Shown here piece by piece: positions 32,338-43,700 of a DNA stretch of 64,000 nt; within the stretch, counting starts at the first letter, position 1; every line of letters begins with the position of its first letter. The DNA comes from Adiantum capillus-veneris. Taxonomy: Eukaryota > Streptophyta > Polypodiopsida > Polypodiales > Pteridaceae. The stretch is from the NCBI GenBank assembly GCA_014529385.2, contig CM043967.1, positions 86,479,278-86,543,277 on the forward strand, in the 5' to 3' direction. A model generated the notes under the pieces. The model did not search any database and was not told the origin of the DNA. It saw only the letters and a program-made list of their open reading frames with translations. A program made the position numbers and the translations under genes.

Positions 32338-34356
32338 TCATTCATGATCAGCAGCAGCAAAGAGAGATATGAGACTCGCCGCATCACAGGTCTCCTCATC
32401 CCTCACCAACACTGCTTTATCCATAGACAGCTCATCTTGCTCCACCATCATCAATCTAGCATGATACAATTTAAGACGCAATCCATTTACCCTTGACTTA
32501 TGTAGAACACCATCCAGGTTAGCCAGCTGATATGTGCCATTTGGAAAACACTCCACTACCTTGAAAGGGCCTTCCCACTTAATTTGAAACTTCTTTTGGA
32601 AGGTGTTGTCCAGCTTACTGTTGTAGTGCAAAACCAAGTCATGTTTCTTGATACCCTTACTTTTGACCTTTTCATTTATCTTTACCAAAGCCTTATCCTG
32701 CATCTGCCCATAATGCTCCAATGCGCTCATCCTATCCAACTGGACCTCTTGTAATTGCAAGAGCCTCTCTTTGAATGCATCACTAGGCGGCCCAAGCAAC
32801 TTCTCTAACATCTTGACCACATGCAACTCTACCTCCACAGGCAATAGTGCTTCCTTTCCATACACCAAATGAAATGGAGTAAACCCTGTACCTGTCTTCA
32901 CCGAAGTACGATAAGCCCATAATGCACTAGGCAATTCCAAATCCCAATTCTTTCCTTGGTGCTCTGTCACTTTAGAAAGAATTTGTACCAACTCACCATT
33001 GAATCTTTCATTTAAGCCATTACACTGCGGGTAATAAGGAGTTGTATGCTGGTGCCTAATCTTCATCTTTGTGCATAAGAAGTCTAGTAGTTTAGCTCTA
33101 AATCCTGGCCCCTTATCTGAAAGTAGCTCTAATGGCACCCCAAACTTGCAACATATTTCATCATACATAAATTTTTCCACATCCTTTGCAGTGATCTGTT
33201 TTACTGCTATAGCCTCTGCCCATCGAGAGAGAGAGTCCACTGCCGTCAAGATATAGCTTTTGCCCCTGCTTGTGATAGGTAACGGGCCTATTGCATCAAT
33301 CCCCCACTTTTCAAACACATCAAACGCCATAATGGTTTTTCGTAGCTCTGGCTTCAACACTCTCTTCCCAAATGCTTGACACCTATTGCAAGACCTACAC
33401 CAATGGTGAACATCCTTGTGCAAACTAGGCCATACATACCCCTCTTGCAAAATCTTATGCAAGGTGATCTTTAGAGCAAAATGGCCACCACATGCGCCTT
33501 CATGATTCTCTTCCAACACTCTATAAAGCTCCTCCCTCCATGGTACACGTCTTAACACGAGATCAGCCCCTTTCATGTATAAGACATCACCAATCAATTT
33601 GTACCTGGATGCTCTACGCACAAAGCCATACTTCTTAGACTTCTGAATCTCCTTTGGAATGATTCCTGTTAGCAAAAACTCCTCTTCTTGAGCCAAACTT
33701 TCCCTGCCATGATAAAGAGGTAAAGTGGTCCTTAACACAAATAGCTCCCCAATCATGCCTTGAGCTGCTTCATGTGCCTCTCCATTTAGAGCACGTTCAA
33801 TGTGTCTAATGCTCCATGCTTCAAAATTTTTTATTAGGCCTTTAATTCTGAAGCACATTTCCTTCAATGAGGTGTTCTTGCTCTTCCACACACCCAGCAC
33901 TTGCTTCACCACTAACAAGGCATCACCTTTTATGCTCAACCTTCGAACCCCATGCTTCAAAAAAATGTGTAATCCGGCTTCCAGAGTAGCATATTCAGCC
34001 TCATTGTTACTATGAGCATCCAATTTGAACCGTCTGTTGCATACTAGCTTCCCCTCTGGATCATAAAGTGCTATACCCCCTGAAGCTGCATCATGGCTCT
34101 TTCTGTATGAACCATCAAAGAACAACACATGTGCATTGCTGATCTGTGGCACTTCTTCAACTACCTTTCTCACCACCTCTTCCTTAACAATAAGGAGATT
34201 CTCCTTGTAGGTCAACAAATCATCTAGGGTAGCCCTTGTACTATCTTCCACTAGAAAAGAGAACTCAAACTCCTGCAGCTCAATTACCCATTTCTTCACC
34301 ACATTTGACATGTTAGTGCCATTAATTAACTGTGGCAAAAAGGCATAACTCGTCAA
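32338..34356 (-). CDS. pol: Element B second RNase H and integrase, 672-codon open frame
   Basis: An uninterrupted frame forming the C-terminal part of pol. Residues about 75-200 are a second RNase H (LFFDGSYRKSH, NNEAEY, KGDALLVV), the archaeal-type domain found in Tat elements. Residues about 285-326 form the integrase zinc-binding domain (H285, H292, C320, C323). The catalytic core has D354 (GIDAIGP), D414 (LLSDKGPG) and E450 (LNERF), the D,D35E arrangement that joins cDNA to host DNA. The C-terminal domain has KWEGPFKVVECFPNGTYQL. The frame opens without ATG (TTG at 34356) because it is really a continuation of the upstream RT-RNase H frame after a one-base shift and a small deletion. Confidence 0.93.
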   Translation of the reverse strand: MTSYAFLPQLINGTNMSNVVKKWVIELQEFEFSFLVEDSTRATLDDLLTYKENLLIVKEEVVRKVVEEVPQISNAHVLFFDGSYRKSHDAASGGIALYDPEGKLVCNRRFKLDAHSNNEAEYATLEAGLHIFLKHGVRRLSIKGDALLVVKQVLGVWKSKNTSLKEMCFRIKGLIKNFEAWSIRHIERALNGEAHEAAQGMIGELFVLRTTLPLYHGRESLAQEEEFLLTGIIPKEIQKSKKYGFVRRASRYKLIGDVLYMKGADLVLRRVPWREELYRVLEENHEGACGGHFALKITLHKILQEGYVWPSLHKDVHHWCRSCNRCQAFGKRVLKPELRKTIMAFDVFEKWGIDAIGPLPITSRGKSYILTAVDSLSRWAEAIAVKQITAKDVEKFMYDEICCKFGVPLELLSDKGPGFRAKLLDFLCTKMKIRHQHTTPYYPQCNGLNERFNGELVQILSKVTEHQGKNWDLELPSALWAYRTSVKTGTGFTPFHLVYGKEALLPVEVELHVVKMLEKLLGPPSDAFKERLLQLQEVQLDRMSALEHYGQMQDKALVKINEKVKSKGIKKHDLVLHYNSKLDNTFQKKFQIKWEGPFKVVECFPNGTYQLANLDGVLHKSRVNGLRLKLYHARLMMVEQDELSMDKAVLVRDEETCDAASLISLFAAADHE

Positions 34357-35609
34357 GAAAACAAAAGGTCATGGTCTACTTCCAAGAATTTTCTCTCTGC
34401 TACCAGCTTCACACAGCTTGCACAATACACTGGCCTCATATAATGGCTGCCCTTCCCCTTTTGCAATACCATGGCTCCAATGGCATCCTCCCCTACTGAT
34501 GGATTTACATAAAACACTTGCTCCCAATCAGGAGCCTGCATGGCTGACAACCCCCCTAACACCTCTTTCACCTCTTGAAACACTTCTTCGTAGTTTTCAT
34601 CCTATTGCAATGGATCATGCTTTGCCACTTGTTGTAATGGATAAAGAATCTGAGAAGACAATGGAATAAACCTTGCCATGTACTTCACTTTGTGTATAAA
34701 GGTTGCCAATTGCTTCGTACTCGTAGGTGATGGAAGAAGAATAATAGACTTAACCTTGTCTGGATCAGCCTCAATGCCATTTTCTGACACCATATGGCCC
34801 AATAACTTCACCCTTGACTGTGCTAGATGACATTTCTTTGGATTTAGTTGTCCTCCACATTCATCATATCGAGCCAATACCATCTGCAGCTTCTCATGGT
34901 GTTCAGCCCTACTGCTATAAACACAGAAGTCATCCATAAAAGCTTTAACACAACTACCAATGAATGGTTCCAACACCCAATTTGCTCTCTCTTGATAGAA
35001 GGAAGGCCCATTTGACAACCCAAATGGCAATACTGTGTAGCAATAGCAGCCCCATGGCGTAATAAAAGTGGTCTTTGTGCGGTCTTTAAGAGCAATCTTC
35101 AATTGAAAATAGACTGAAAAACCATCACACACACTGTACCTCTCATAACCTGCCATTGAATCCAAGATCTGATCGATGAATGGAAGAGGATATGGGTTCT
35201 TCTTAGTGGCTTCATTTAAGGGCTTAAAATCTACACAAATTCTCCACTTCCCATCCTTCTTTGGACTGACTACAACTGGACTCACCCATTTTGTGGTCTC
35301 CACAGGGACTATGAACCCTGCCTTCAACAACTTGTCCACCTCTTCTCACAAGGCTTCCATTTGCTCTTGACCCATCCTTCTTAGCCTTTGCCGCACTAGT
35401 TTAGCACCTTCTTTCAGCTCTATATGCATCTCTTCGCCCTTGAACCCTCTGATCTCTTCATATGAAGTAATTAACAAATCAGGAAAACTAGCCAGCATGT
35501 GCATATATATATCCTTCTCCATAGCTAAGAGGTCTCCACTGATCATTTGTGTCATCAATTCCTGCTTCTTTGACAACTCAACCTTGATTTGCATCAGCCC
35601 TTCAATCAC
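34353..35609 (-). pseudogene. pol: Element B reverse transcriptase and first RNase H
   Basis: RT reads LLKAGFIVPVETTKWVSPVV, KKDGKWRICVDFKPLN, FITPWGCYCYTVLPFGL and the catalytic FMDDF at about 34927-34940, followed by a gypsy-type thumb (LLGHMVSENGIEADPDKV). The upstream lead-in (RQRLRRMGQEQMEAL) is in the same frame, separated by a single TGA (probably CGA to TGA, near 35345). After RT a TAG (34602-34604) precedes the first RNase H (IGAMVLQKGKGSHY, AERKFLEVDH), which seems to lack about 25 codons. This module would copy element RNA into DNA. Confidence 0.92.
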
Positions 35610-35669
35610 TTCATAAGGCCCTTCACTTTCATCTTCAACCTCATTCGCAAATGCAACTAAACCAAACTC

Positions 35670-36224
35670 CTAGATTTCTTTGTCCATCAAAAGAAATGCA
35701 ACATCAGCATCCTCATCACTGCTGGTAGTGCTATCACTGTCCTCATCTGTCACCGTGGAAGAGTCTTCATCACTAGACTCATCCTCATCTTCATAAAGCT
35801 CCTCTAATCGTTTCCTTGTGTCCATATTATAAAGCTTCTTGGTACCTGTCTTTCCATAGAGGCTAATCGTACCATGTCGCCAATCTTGAACAGCTCCCAC
35901 TGCACGTAACCATGGTCTGCCCAGTATAATAGGATATGCTCCCAAGCCTGCTGGCATCACATAAAAATCAACCACTGCCTTTGCATCATATGCCTTCACT
36001 TCTAGGCTCTTTACAACACCCAAGCATTTTACTTTTTGATGGTTTGTCAATCTGATCCGAAAACCTGACACCCTAGCCATTGTGAGACCCATCTTCTCAA
36101 CGCATGAGTGTGTTATGATGCATATTTGGGCTCCGCCATCCACATAACCTTGTCCCAAATTTTTCCATTTATGCCACACATCTACTATTGGACAAATGTC
36201 TGGTAGCTCATCCATTGCCAACAC
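35670..36224 (-). CDS. pro: Element B protease region
   Basis: Retropepsin-like: the active-site motif is VDGGAQICIIT (D29, about 36140), a D-G-G-A variant of the usual D-S/T-G-A, with the second conserved block IILGRPWLRAVGA about 90 residues later. The C-terminus is a Ser/Asp/Glu-rich tail (EDEDESSDEDSSTVTDEDSD). It ends at a TAG that element D shares at the same place (DKEI-stop). The frame is offset from gag by one base, so expression would need a frameshift or a mutation to be corrected. The protease would cut the Gag-Pol polyprotein. Confidence 0.85.
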   Translation of the reverse strand: MLAMDELPDICPIVDVWHKWKNLGQGYVDGGAQICIITHSCVEKMGLTMARVSGFRIRLTNHQKVKCLGVVKSLEVKAYDAKAVVDFYVMPAGLGAYPIILGRPWLRAVGAVQDWRHGTISLYGKTGTKKLYNMDTRKRLEELYEDEDESSDEDSSTVTDEDSDSTTSSDEDADVAFLLMDKEI

Positions 36225-36226
36225 CT

Positions 36227-37616
36227 TTACTGAACCGCTCTTTGGCTAACCATCCTCTTCCACTGTCGCTTTAGCTTAGGCACCATCTCTATAAGCTGCC
36301 CAAAAGTAACATCTGCCTTCCTGCTCGTCAGATCCTCCTTCAAGTCATAGCTTAATTGCCCATCCCGTAGTGGAAAATCTGAAACATGAAACTTTTGACG
36401 AGCTCTCCTTTTCCTCTTGGCCTTGACATCCTCACCTTCATGGCTCTTTCCTTTCTTCTTCCTAGGACCTGGGGCACTTCTTCCTTCCTTATCCTCTGTA
36501 GTCCTCTTCCCAATAGGCATCACTAATGTATCCTCTAGCTTTGATGCCTTCTCCAAGGTGACTACACTTAGCACTTTTGTCTTTCCCTTTTCCTCCTGGG
36601 TCAGTCCACCGGTTCCTTCGTCTCCCTTAATTTCGATGCCATAATCATTTGACCTAGTTAGCACCTGTCTTGGCAATGGATACATGTCTCCCCCCATCCT
36701 TGGTGGCTTATCACATTGCGGGCTGATGTGACCCAACTCTCCACAATTATAACATGTGGGCGTCTGCCTCCAAAACCTACCATTGCTTTGTCCAACACCA
36801 TTCCTAGGCCTTTCTTCACCTCCTAGCTGATTTGCAAACCTCCCTCGACCTCGATTATTTCCCACTTGACCTAGCATGTTTAGGCTGAGATTCTTCATCA
36901 AATCTACCACTTGCCTCATGTCTTGCCTTAGCCCATCATCTTGCACCGATGTAGTGACCACTGCTGGCATAACCTGAGTAGTAACAGGAAGGCACTGGTT
37001 CATGATGAACCCTTGACATGCGACCTTGTAAAGACTCTATAGGCTGAAATTCAGACCTCATGGGCAAAGACTCCACCCCTAACTGACTCATTTTCCTCAA
37101 CTTCCACTCTTTGTTCCTTGCTACCTCTAGTGCATCTTCATATGTCCTAGGCTTCTTTAGCTCCACTCTCCAACGTATATTCTCCCAAAGACCAGCCGAG
37201 AGCCTGTCCTTCTTCATCATGTCAGGCGGGGGTACCTGTGGTGCTAAGACCTTGCACATGCGCTCCCATGCCAATGAGAAATTACGTATGTACGCATCTA
37301 TTGGCTCACCTTCCTTTTGCACCAAACCTTGTACTTCTTGCCACACTTTGTCAGGATCTTCTATCTTCACAAACTCCACTTCCAACCCATGCCTTAGATT
37401 GTCCCAACTCAATCTTATAGGTGGATCCACTGCACGCAACTCCTCTTCAAATGTTTTGGACCAGACTCGTGCATCACTCTTCAAACAAATTTGGAGAAGA
37501 CGTAACATCTGCGCAGGTTCATGAATCTGGTTGCTAATGCAGGCAACCTCCATCTTTTCCAAAAAATCTTCCACATCTTCATCACTTCCATGAAACTCCG
37601 GATAAGAGAAAGCCAT
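36227..37616 (-). pseudogene. gag: Element B Gag (one internal frame change)
   Basis: Start taken at the ATG at 37616 (MAFSYPEFHGSDEDVEDFL), because the further upstream extension has no ATG. The capsid region has EKMEVACISNQI, LRLLQICLKSDARVWSKTFE and EPIDAYIRNFSLAWERMCK. A frame change lies near 36970-37003. A CCHC zinc knuckle (CYNCGELGHISPQC) lies at about 36713-36754, followed by a Lys/Arg-rich tail. Length and layout are ordinary for a gypsy Gag of about 460 residues. The copy in element D is closely related. Confidence 0.92.
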
Positions 37617-37712
37617 GGCTACCCAAGTTTCAATGCTTTGAGAACCCCTTTGAACACACGTGCAAGAACCCAAAACTTTTGACTACCCAATCCCCAGAAA
37701 CTTCAATGGAGC

Positions 37713-37937
37713 TCAACTATAGATAAGAACAAACACATGCACATCAAATGAGTTTTCATAGTTGATCATCGGAATTACAACAGGCAAAGGAAATTCCAAG
37801 ATCTCTCGTAATCTTCTTGGCCCGAACATAAAGACTATGCGCTGCTAGAAAAAAATCTTCTTGGACACATGAACATTTATCTGGATTCTTTGAGTTAAAT
37901 GAAATGGAGTGAATTGAGGGCCATTTTGATCATCCAT
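37713..37937 (-). pseudogene. Leader small ORF of element B, one TAG from intact
   Basis: ATG at 37937 opens MDDQNGPQFTPFHLTQRIQI, nearly identical to the intact 72-codon ORF of element D and similar to the small ORFs in the LTR of element A. It is interrupted at 37845-37847 by TAG where D has CAG, a single C-to-T change. The usual end is lost by TAA to TAT, so the frame runs two codons further to TGA (37713-37715). It lies between the primer-binding site and gag, in the gag orientation. Function unknown. Confidence 0.6.
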
Positions 37938-38663
37938 TAAAGCCAACCATGAAGCTCCCAAGAAGGCACACCTGACTTAACCTTTGATTTTGCTTAAATT
38001 TCAGCAGCATAACAACATAAATGGCTCAAAAGACCAAAAAAACAGCCATCATAACTTGGAAGAATTTTGGCAGAGTTTCCCCAGAAATAGAGCAGTAGGA
38101 ACCCAAGATATAGACTGTATATGTATGCATAAACTGTCAACAATAGAACCCGAGCATCAAGTAGGACTCACTAGTACATAGCCTATGGCGAGGTCAAAAA
38201 AAGGGTGCTCCAGCTACCTATATCACCGAAAGGATCTCTACATTTGAGAATCCCCCAGCTCAATAAAAACCTCACGCTATCGACCCTCACACGAAGGCTA
38301 ATGCAAATCGCGTATAGTCAAGTCTCAGAAATGACTATCTTCCAGACCAAGTCTCAGAAATGGCTGGGACTGCCAAATACAACCAAGTATGGCTCCACAA
38401 ATGCGTACAATGACAGTTTCCACAAGTAACGTACAATCCACCAGACAATGCGCTCAAATAGGTGCCAAGTGATGCATACCCACAACAACTGCAACTGACA
38501 TCACTACTAGCATATCACTATACTCCAGCTACCTATACCTGTGTGAATCACATGTACCTGTACCTGTCCCTGTAACCTGTAACCTGTAACCTGTAACGTG
38601 TAATCTCGAATCTCGAAGCTTGAAGCTCGAAGCAGTAGGTACTCAAAGAAGATCCTCCGTGGG
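37938..38663 (-). other. Untranslated leader of element B
   Basis: Between the primer-binding site and the small ORF. It contains a run of short repeats AACCTGTAACCTGTAA (about 38571-38600) that is also seen in element D (58480-58520). No further ORF is supported. Confidence 0.5.
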
Positions 38664-38670
38664 GGCGCCA
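38664..38670 (-). promoter_or_regulatory. Primer-binding site of element B
   Basis: The minus strand reads TTCTTTTGGCGCC after the 5' LTR end. TGGCGCC is the common start of plant gypsy primer sites. Element D has TGGTGCC here. Confidence 0.7.
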
Positions 38671-38676
38671 AAAGAA

Positions 38677-39814
38677 TGTGAGCGGGATGAAAACACACAC
38701 AACGCCTCTATAATGACCCGACACACACTCTTGGAATGATACACACACACAGTATTGGGCTCCACTCGGCTCAGACAACACACCTGGCCGAGATTGGGAA
38801 CACACCTCTAGAGTGAGAGGAGAGAGACTATCCACTTGCCCACTCCACACAGACACACACACACACACACCCAAAAAACTCAGCTCAAAAGAGGATGATT
38901 TCTGATGTTTAGATACAATTGAGCTTGGGCCAACACCAATGGGGCAAATAGCTCACACAATATGGGTAAAATAAGCCAGATACAATCACAAACTAGAGCA
39001 GAAACTTCGCTCATAGGAGAAACTTACACAGAAAAAAAGCAAGAAAAGAGTGAGGAATTTGTCAAAATGGATAGCACCATCGCGTCCGAAACGGCCCAAA
39101 ACCCTAGTCTACAATGTCAAAGTGCTCAAATCCGACCTCGGATGAGCAGTTTACGGCCAAAACAAGCTCCAAAATGAGCAAAAACACACCTGCGACTGTT
39201 CCTCCTCTCTTCTCCACGTTTTTTCTGGTCTTCTCTCTATTTTTTCAGTTCCCACACTTAGCTTTATTAGTTGGGCACCGTTGGCCTTTTAGATGACCTC
39301 AAACGAACCCCGAACAGGCCAAAAACTGACCTTGCAGTGCATAGTTGTCACCTTTTTGCATCATCCGCACACCTGGCACTCATTTCTTTTCAATAATGTG
39401 TCTCGCAACCACATGAAGTGGCCCCAAAAAGTGGTCCTAATGATGACCTTTCTGCATAACTCTCACAAGAAAACACCCACGTTGTATCCGTCCTCATCCG
39501 CGTGCAAATATTGACCCCGTTCGCCCTCCTCACGCCACTAGATGCCATCTGACGCACCTGCTTACCTCATGTCGTCGGCCCGCGGATAGCTTCCTTGAGA
39601 AGTTTTACGCACTATAAACTCCTCACTATTGTAGAAAAAACATACTGGTACTGGTGATAGTGAAAATCGATGCACTATGTACATGTTGTCCTACCTGTAC
39701 ACATGTGGGCCCCACGTAACCACCTGGCTCTGGAAAATGGGCAATTCTTTACTTGATGCACCATGCATGTGTATGTACATATGCGCAATCCCTTGCTCCA
39801 AAAAACTCCTGACA
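38677..39814 (-). repeat. 5' LTR of element B
   Basis: 1138 bp, TGTGAGCGGG...CTCCTGACA on the plus strand, followed by the GCGT target duplication. Confidence 0.93.
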
Positions 39815-40788
39815 GCGTCAATAGCTCCGCCTCTTTAACTTGGGGCAAAAAGCATTGATTCTTTATTTCTACTATCTTATTATCATCTCACACCCTAGCT
39901 AGATCCTATATCTAGGGTAAACTCCAATATATATATATATTCTATGTATTTTTCATATTTTTCTTATATTTCTTTTTAAATAGCTACTAGGAGGGAATCA
40001 AATCCTAGTGGGACACTAGGTGGCATGATTTCAAAGATACACTTAATTTAATGCATTATTGCAAGTATGATTACAAAACTTATTCAAGAAGCAATGTCAT
40101 GCTTTCATATGGCATGAGGTGTCCTTTGCAAACAAATGAAAGTCTAGGCTAAGGGGACCACAAGAAGACTTTTGTTGCGAGAAATGGATCCTATTTTGAT
40201 GAATTTTTTACACAAGGTTCCAATCCGAATTGGAAAACGATTTTAAAGTGAAAATCGTAGCTAATGAGCTGAATTTTTTGCCCATATTTTTACTTTTTCA
40301 TTTGAAGCCACGGTTGAGGAGATATGATCAAAATACTGGACCCCAGTCTGCCCACGTCATGCAGGGACAGCTCATTTCCAACTTTTCCAATTCCTGTTTA
40401 TATTGGCTCCTCTCTTCTTGTGTAAACCCTTGGGGGTTCCCTTCACCTATAAAAGGAGACCTTTTCTTCTTTGAAAAGAACTCAAGCATTCAAGCCATTG
40501 ATGAGAGGAATTCTTGAGGGAGTGAGTAGTAATGCCTAATTGTACTTAGCCATTAACATAAGCCCAAGCCTACACTTTCTCCTAGAGGAAGACTAGCCAT
40601 TCTTGTACGCTATCCTTGGAAGATCAACACTAATCAAAGAAGGTCTTGCACTGGAGTATCAATCAAAGTGGAGTTCTCCCCTCTTCTTCTCTCTCCATCA
40701 ATAATGGTGCCAAAGGGTTTGTCAAGTAAGATATGTTCTACATTGATGTTTTCTTGATGTCTTGTTGTTTTCTTTTTCATCTCTAATC

Positions 40789-40824
<36 letters not shown>

Positions 40825-41642
40825 AATATTATCTCCTTAACCAAATCTATCTCTCTCACTCTTAGTAATTCATCCTCTCTACAAATTTTAGGTTCTCTTT
40901 GCTACAGGTACATCTCTCCCCGCAGTATCCTTATTGCCTACGGGCAAGAATAGGGCTTGGGAGGGAAACTTCTCATCTCTTCACTTCTCTCATATCTACA
41001 TTTCTCACATACTATCTTAGATGAATAACCCACATGATGATAATTTCTATCGCTTTCACTTTGTACAATCTATTAGAATTAACGTATGGATTAGCCGTAA
41101 AATACACTTTCAACAACGTATAGCTTTGGTCCAGAAAGGCTCAATGAAATACTTCTATCACCGGATCCCATCATACTACCTCTCATAGACTATACTTTTT
41201 CTTTTGATGTAAGCGTAGTTATCTTGCTATGAACCAAGAGGATTTGTACACACAATTAATCCCAATCACTAGACAAAATATATATACTACGGTAAGCACA
41301 AAGGTACAATTCCAAAGAACAATTCGTAGCCTATTTGGTCAGCCAAGATTGAATGCCATTAACTCATCTATTAACCTTTTCATACTACCTATGATACAAT
41401 ATGACCATAGCCTTGATGTTTTCATCTTTGTGTTGTTTTGACATTCTCTTTTGTGTTCTTTCTTTGTGTGTGTGAGTGCAAGAGAGAAAGAGTGGGTCTT
41501 CTTTGATTGCACTTCTTTCCAAACCCTAGTCTTCATGGCATCTATGGTTTAATTCCTTCATATAGTTTTTGTTGAGTTCTCTCACAAACTCTCACAGCCA
41601 TAAGCCCAGTGCTTTCCCGGCAAGACCACTAATTTCTCGACA
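39815..41642 (+). repeat. 3' LTR of element A, second part
   Basis: Resumes at the GCGT duplication and matches 24174-26070 to the terminal TTTCTCGACA. It includes the TATA box (40448), a short (TA)n (40791-40822), a frameshifted copy of small ORF 1 and an intact copy of small ORF 2 (41229-41441). Confidence 0.93.
41229..41441 (+). CDS. Small ORF 2 copy in the 3' LTR of element A
   Basis: 70 codons, one residue different from the 5' LTR copy (Pro to Leu in NPFILPM). In the 3' LTR it lies downstream of the element's genes and would not be in its leader. It is listed because the retained frame supports coding constraint. Confidence 0.45.
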   Translation: MNQEDLYTQLIPITRQNIYTTVSTKVQFQRTIRSLFGQPRLNAINSSINLFILPMIQYDHSLDVFIFVLF

Positions 41643-42688
41643 GCGGACGTGCTTGTGTAGAGGGTTCTTGTTGGTTAGAATGAGCATCTCAAGAGGAACC
41701 CTAAGATGCAAACAACACGTTTGATGCAACTTGAAGAGGAAGTCAAATAATGTAAACTCTCTCTTGTGGATTTGAACACTTTGAAGGAGCGCATGAGCAA
41801 AGTGGAGTATGACCATGGATTGAAAGTGGAGAAATTTGACACCATGGGTTGTGATGTATGCAAGATAGAAAATGTATGAATAAATTTTTTTTGGGCTGAT
41901 ATTTGTGATAGAATGTGGTTTTCGATGCCTCTCTCATGCACATTATAACCCAAACAAAGAATTTTGAGAATGTGGATGTAGAGGAGTTGAAGTAACAGGA
42001 GCAACATTTCAAGAACATTGTTATTCGTGTAATTTGCAAGGAGAAGCCAGAAATACCTCCTTCTCTTGCTATTGTTACTGAGGATTTCTTCAATACTCAT
42101 TTTGACATGTCAGGAGTTACAGTTTATGGGGCACATAGAGTGGGTAAACAAGGATCTCTTCGCTCAAAAGAATGGCCAATTGTATGCACCATGCTGGATA
42201 AAAGATTATCCTTGATAGTAGCTGGATGTATTTCAGGGATACAAAATGTTTCGTATGTGAAGATCTCACCATTATGTAACAAAATGTGTGTCGCAATGCA
42301 TATGAGGATATGGTAAGAAAAAACAAGGACATGCCTCATGAAGAAAATAAAGGAGGATGCAAGTCCCTCGAGTAAATAGGAACAAGTGACCTATGAGGTT
42401 GAGTTACAATTGAAAGTATGCTTTTGAAATTGCAATGTATACCCATGGAGTGCAGGGATTGGCATAGATGAACTAACTTTCAAAGCCGATGTTGTACTTC
42501 TTGTTGAAATTGAGAGCATAATGCACAAAGGATCAATGGATTGAAGGAATATAGTGTACCTTCATTGATGTGGTCAAAGAATCTCAAGAAACAAAAATGA
42601 CAAGGAGGGATAACATGTATGATTAAGAAAGGGTTGAAAGCATTTGTATCAAATTGTAAAAGATGACAAGCACAAACATTTTGTATGG
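41643..42688 (+). pseudogene. LINE ORF1-like remnant, plus strand
   Basis: Discontinuous plus-strand frames. LEEEVK...LNTLKERMSKVEYDHGL (about 41730-41830) looks like a coiled coil. VYGAHRVGKQGSLRSKEWPI (about 42121-42180) resembles the RRM core of L1-type ORF1 (AHR.GK....RPI). Many stops. No RT. The orientation is opposite to the remnant at 22637-23502. Low confidence. Confidence 0.35.
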
Positions 42689-42916
42689 CTTCACATTAGC
42701 GATGATTGCAGTGCGATGCTCAAAAGTGAAAATCCATGGTGTCGCTATGAGTGTCGCTATGGGCGTCGCTATTCTATTTGTTGCATAGTGATGCCCATAG
42801 CGACGTCGACATGGGTAAAAATAAACCGAGAGCACCAAAAACTTAAATTTCAGATCTGAGTTTTCAGCGCTCAAGCGAAAGAGGTAACCCGTGCTCTCCC
42901 TCTCTCTCTTTTTCTT

Positions 42917-42918
42917 CC

Positions 42919-42949
<31 letters not shown>

Positions 42950-43078
42950 ACACACACACGAAGAGAGGAAGGAGAGCTAGGTATGCTCCTTCCCTCTCCT
43001 ATCTCTAATGTTCCCTTCCCCTCTTTCTCTCTCTCCCTCTCTCTCTCTCTCTCACACACACATACACATGGTGTCTTT

Positions 43079-43129
<51 letters not shown>

Positions 43130-43173
43130 AGTAAAGAGAGAGAATGAGAGAGGAGAGAACAAAGAGAAAGAGA

Positions 43174-43212
<39 letters not shown>

Positions 43213-43289
43213 AAAAACCAAAGAGAGAGAGAGAGGGGGAGAAGATGAAAGAGAGAGGTAAGGGGAGAAAACAAAGAGAGAGAGAGAGA
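42917..43289. repeat. Poly(C), (CA)n, (CT)n and (GA)n block
   Basis: 19-bp C run (42917-42935), (CA)n to 42959, CT and CA arrays near 43022-43068 and GA arrays from 43081, matching the shorter version of the block in the full-length element. Confidence 0.95.
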
Positions 43290-43700
43290 GATTAGGTTAA
43301 GATTGAAATTAAATTTAAGATTAGGTTAGATTACATTTAGATTTATGTTTATGTTGAATTTAAGATTAAGTTAGATTTAGATTTATGTTAGATTTAAAAT
43401 TAGGGCAAGATTTAAGATTAGCTAGCTATGTTAGATTTAAGTTAGATTACATTTAGGTTTAGGATTGAAGATTGGATTGGATCTAGGTTTATGTTGAGTT
43501 TAAGATTAGATTAGATTTAGATTTAGGATTAAGACAAGATTTAAAATTAACTAGATTAAATTTAGATTTAAGTTAAACTACATTTAGGTTTAGGATAGAT
43601 TTAAGATTAGATTAGATTTAGGTTTATTTTGAGTTTAAGATTAAATTAGATCTAGGTTTATGTTCGATTTAAAATTAGATTAGATTTAGGTTAGATTTTA
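43290..43700. repeat. Degenerate TTAGATTTAAGATTAG repeats
   Basis: Same irregular repeat as 13915-14360, expanded here. Confidence 0.8.

Larger units (their letters stand above)
28661..39814 (-). mobile_element. Element B: Tat-like Ty3/gypsy retrotransposon nested in element A
   Basis: Inserted into the 3' LTR of A with a 4-bp duplication GCGT (28657-28660 and 39815-39818). The intact 5' LTR of A (24171-24178) shows the unoccupied site. LTRs are 31176-32309 and 38677-39814 (1134/1138 bp, about 96% identical by hand count). The edge 28661-28679 is the detached tip of the left LTR, split off by insert C. The minus strand encodes leader ORF, gag, protease, RT, RNase H, a second RNase H, then integrase. 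The extra RNase H between RT and integrase marks the plant Tat lineage. A few stops and frameshifts remain, most explained by C-to-T change. Confidence 0.95.

Noticed and set aside
32338-32560. Envelope gene after integrase in element B
   Set aside because: The frame ends soon after the integrase C-terminal domain and the purine tract follows at once. No room for an env-like ORF.
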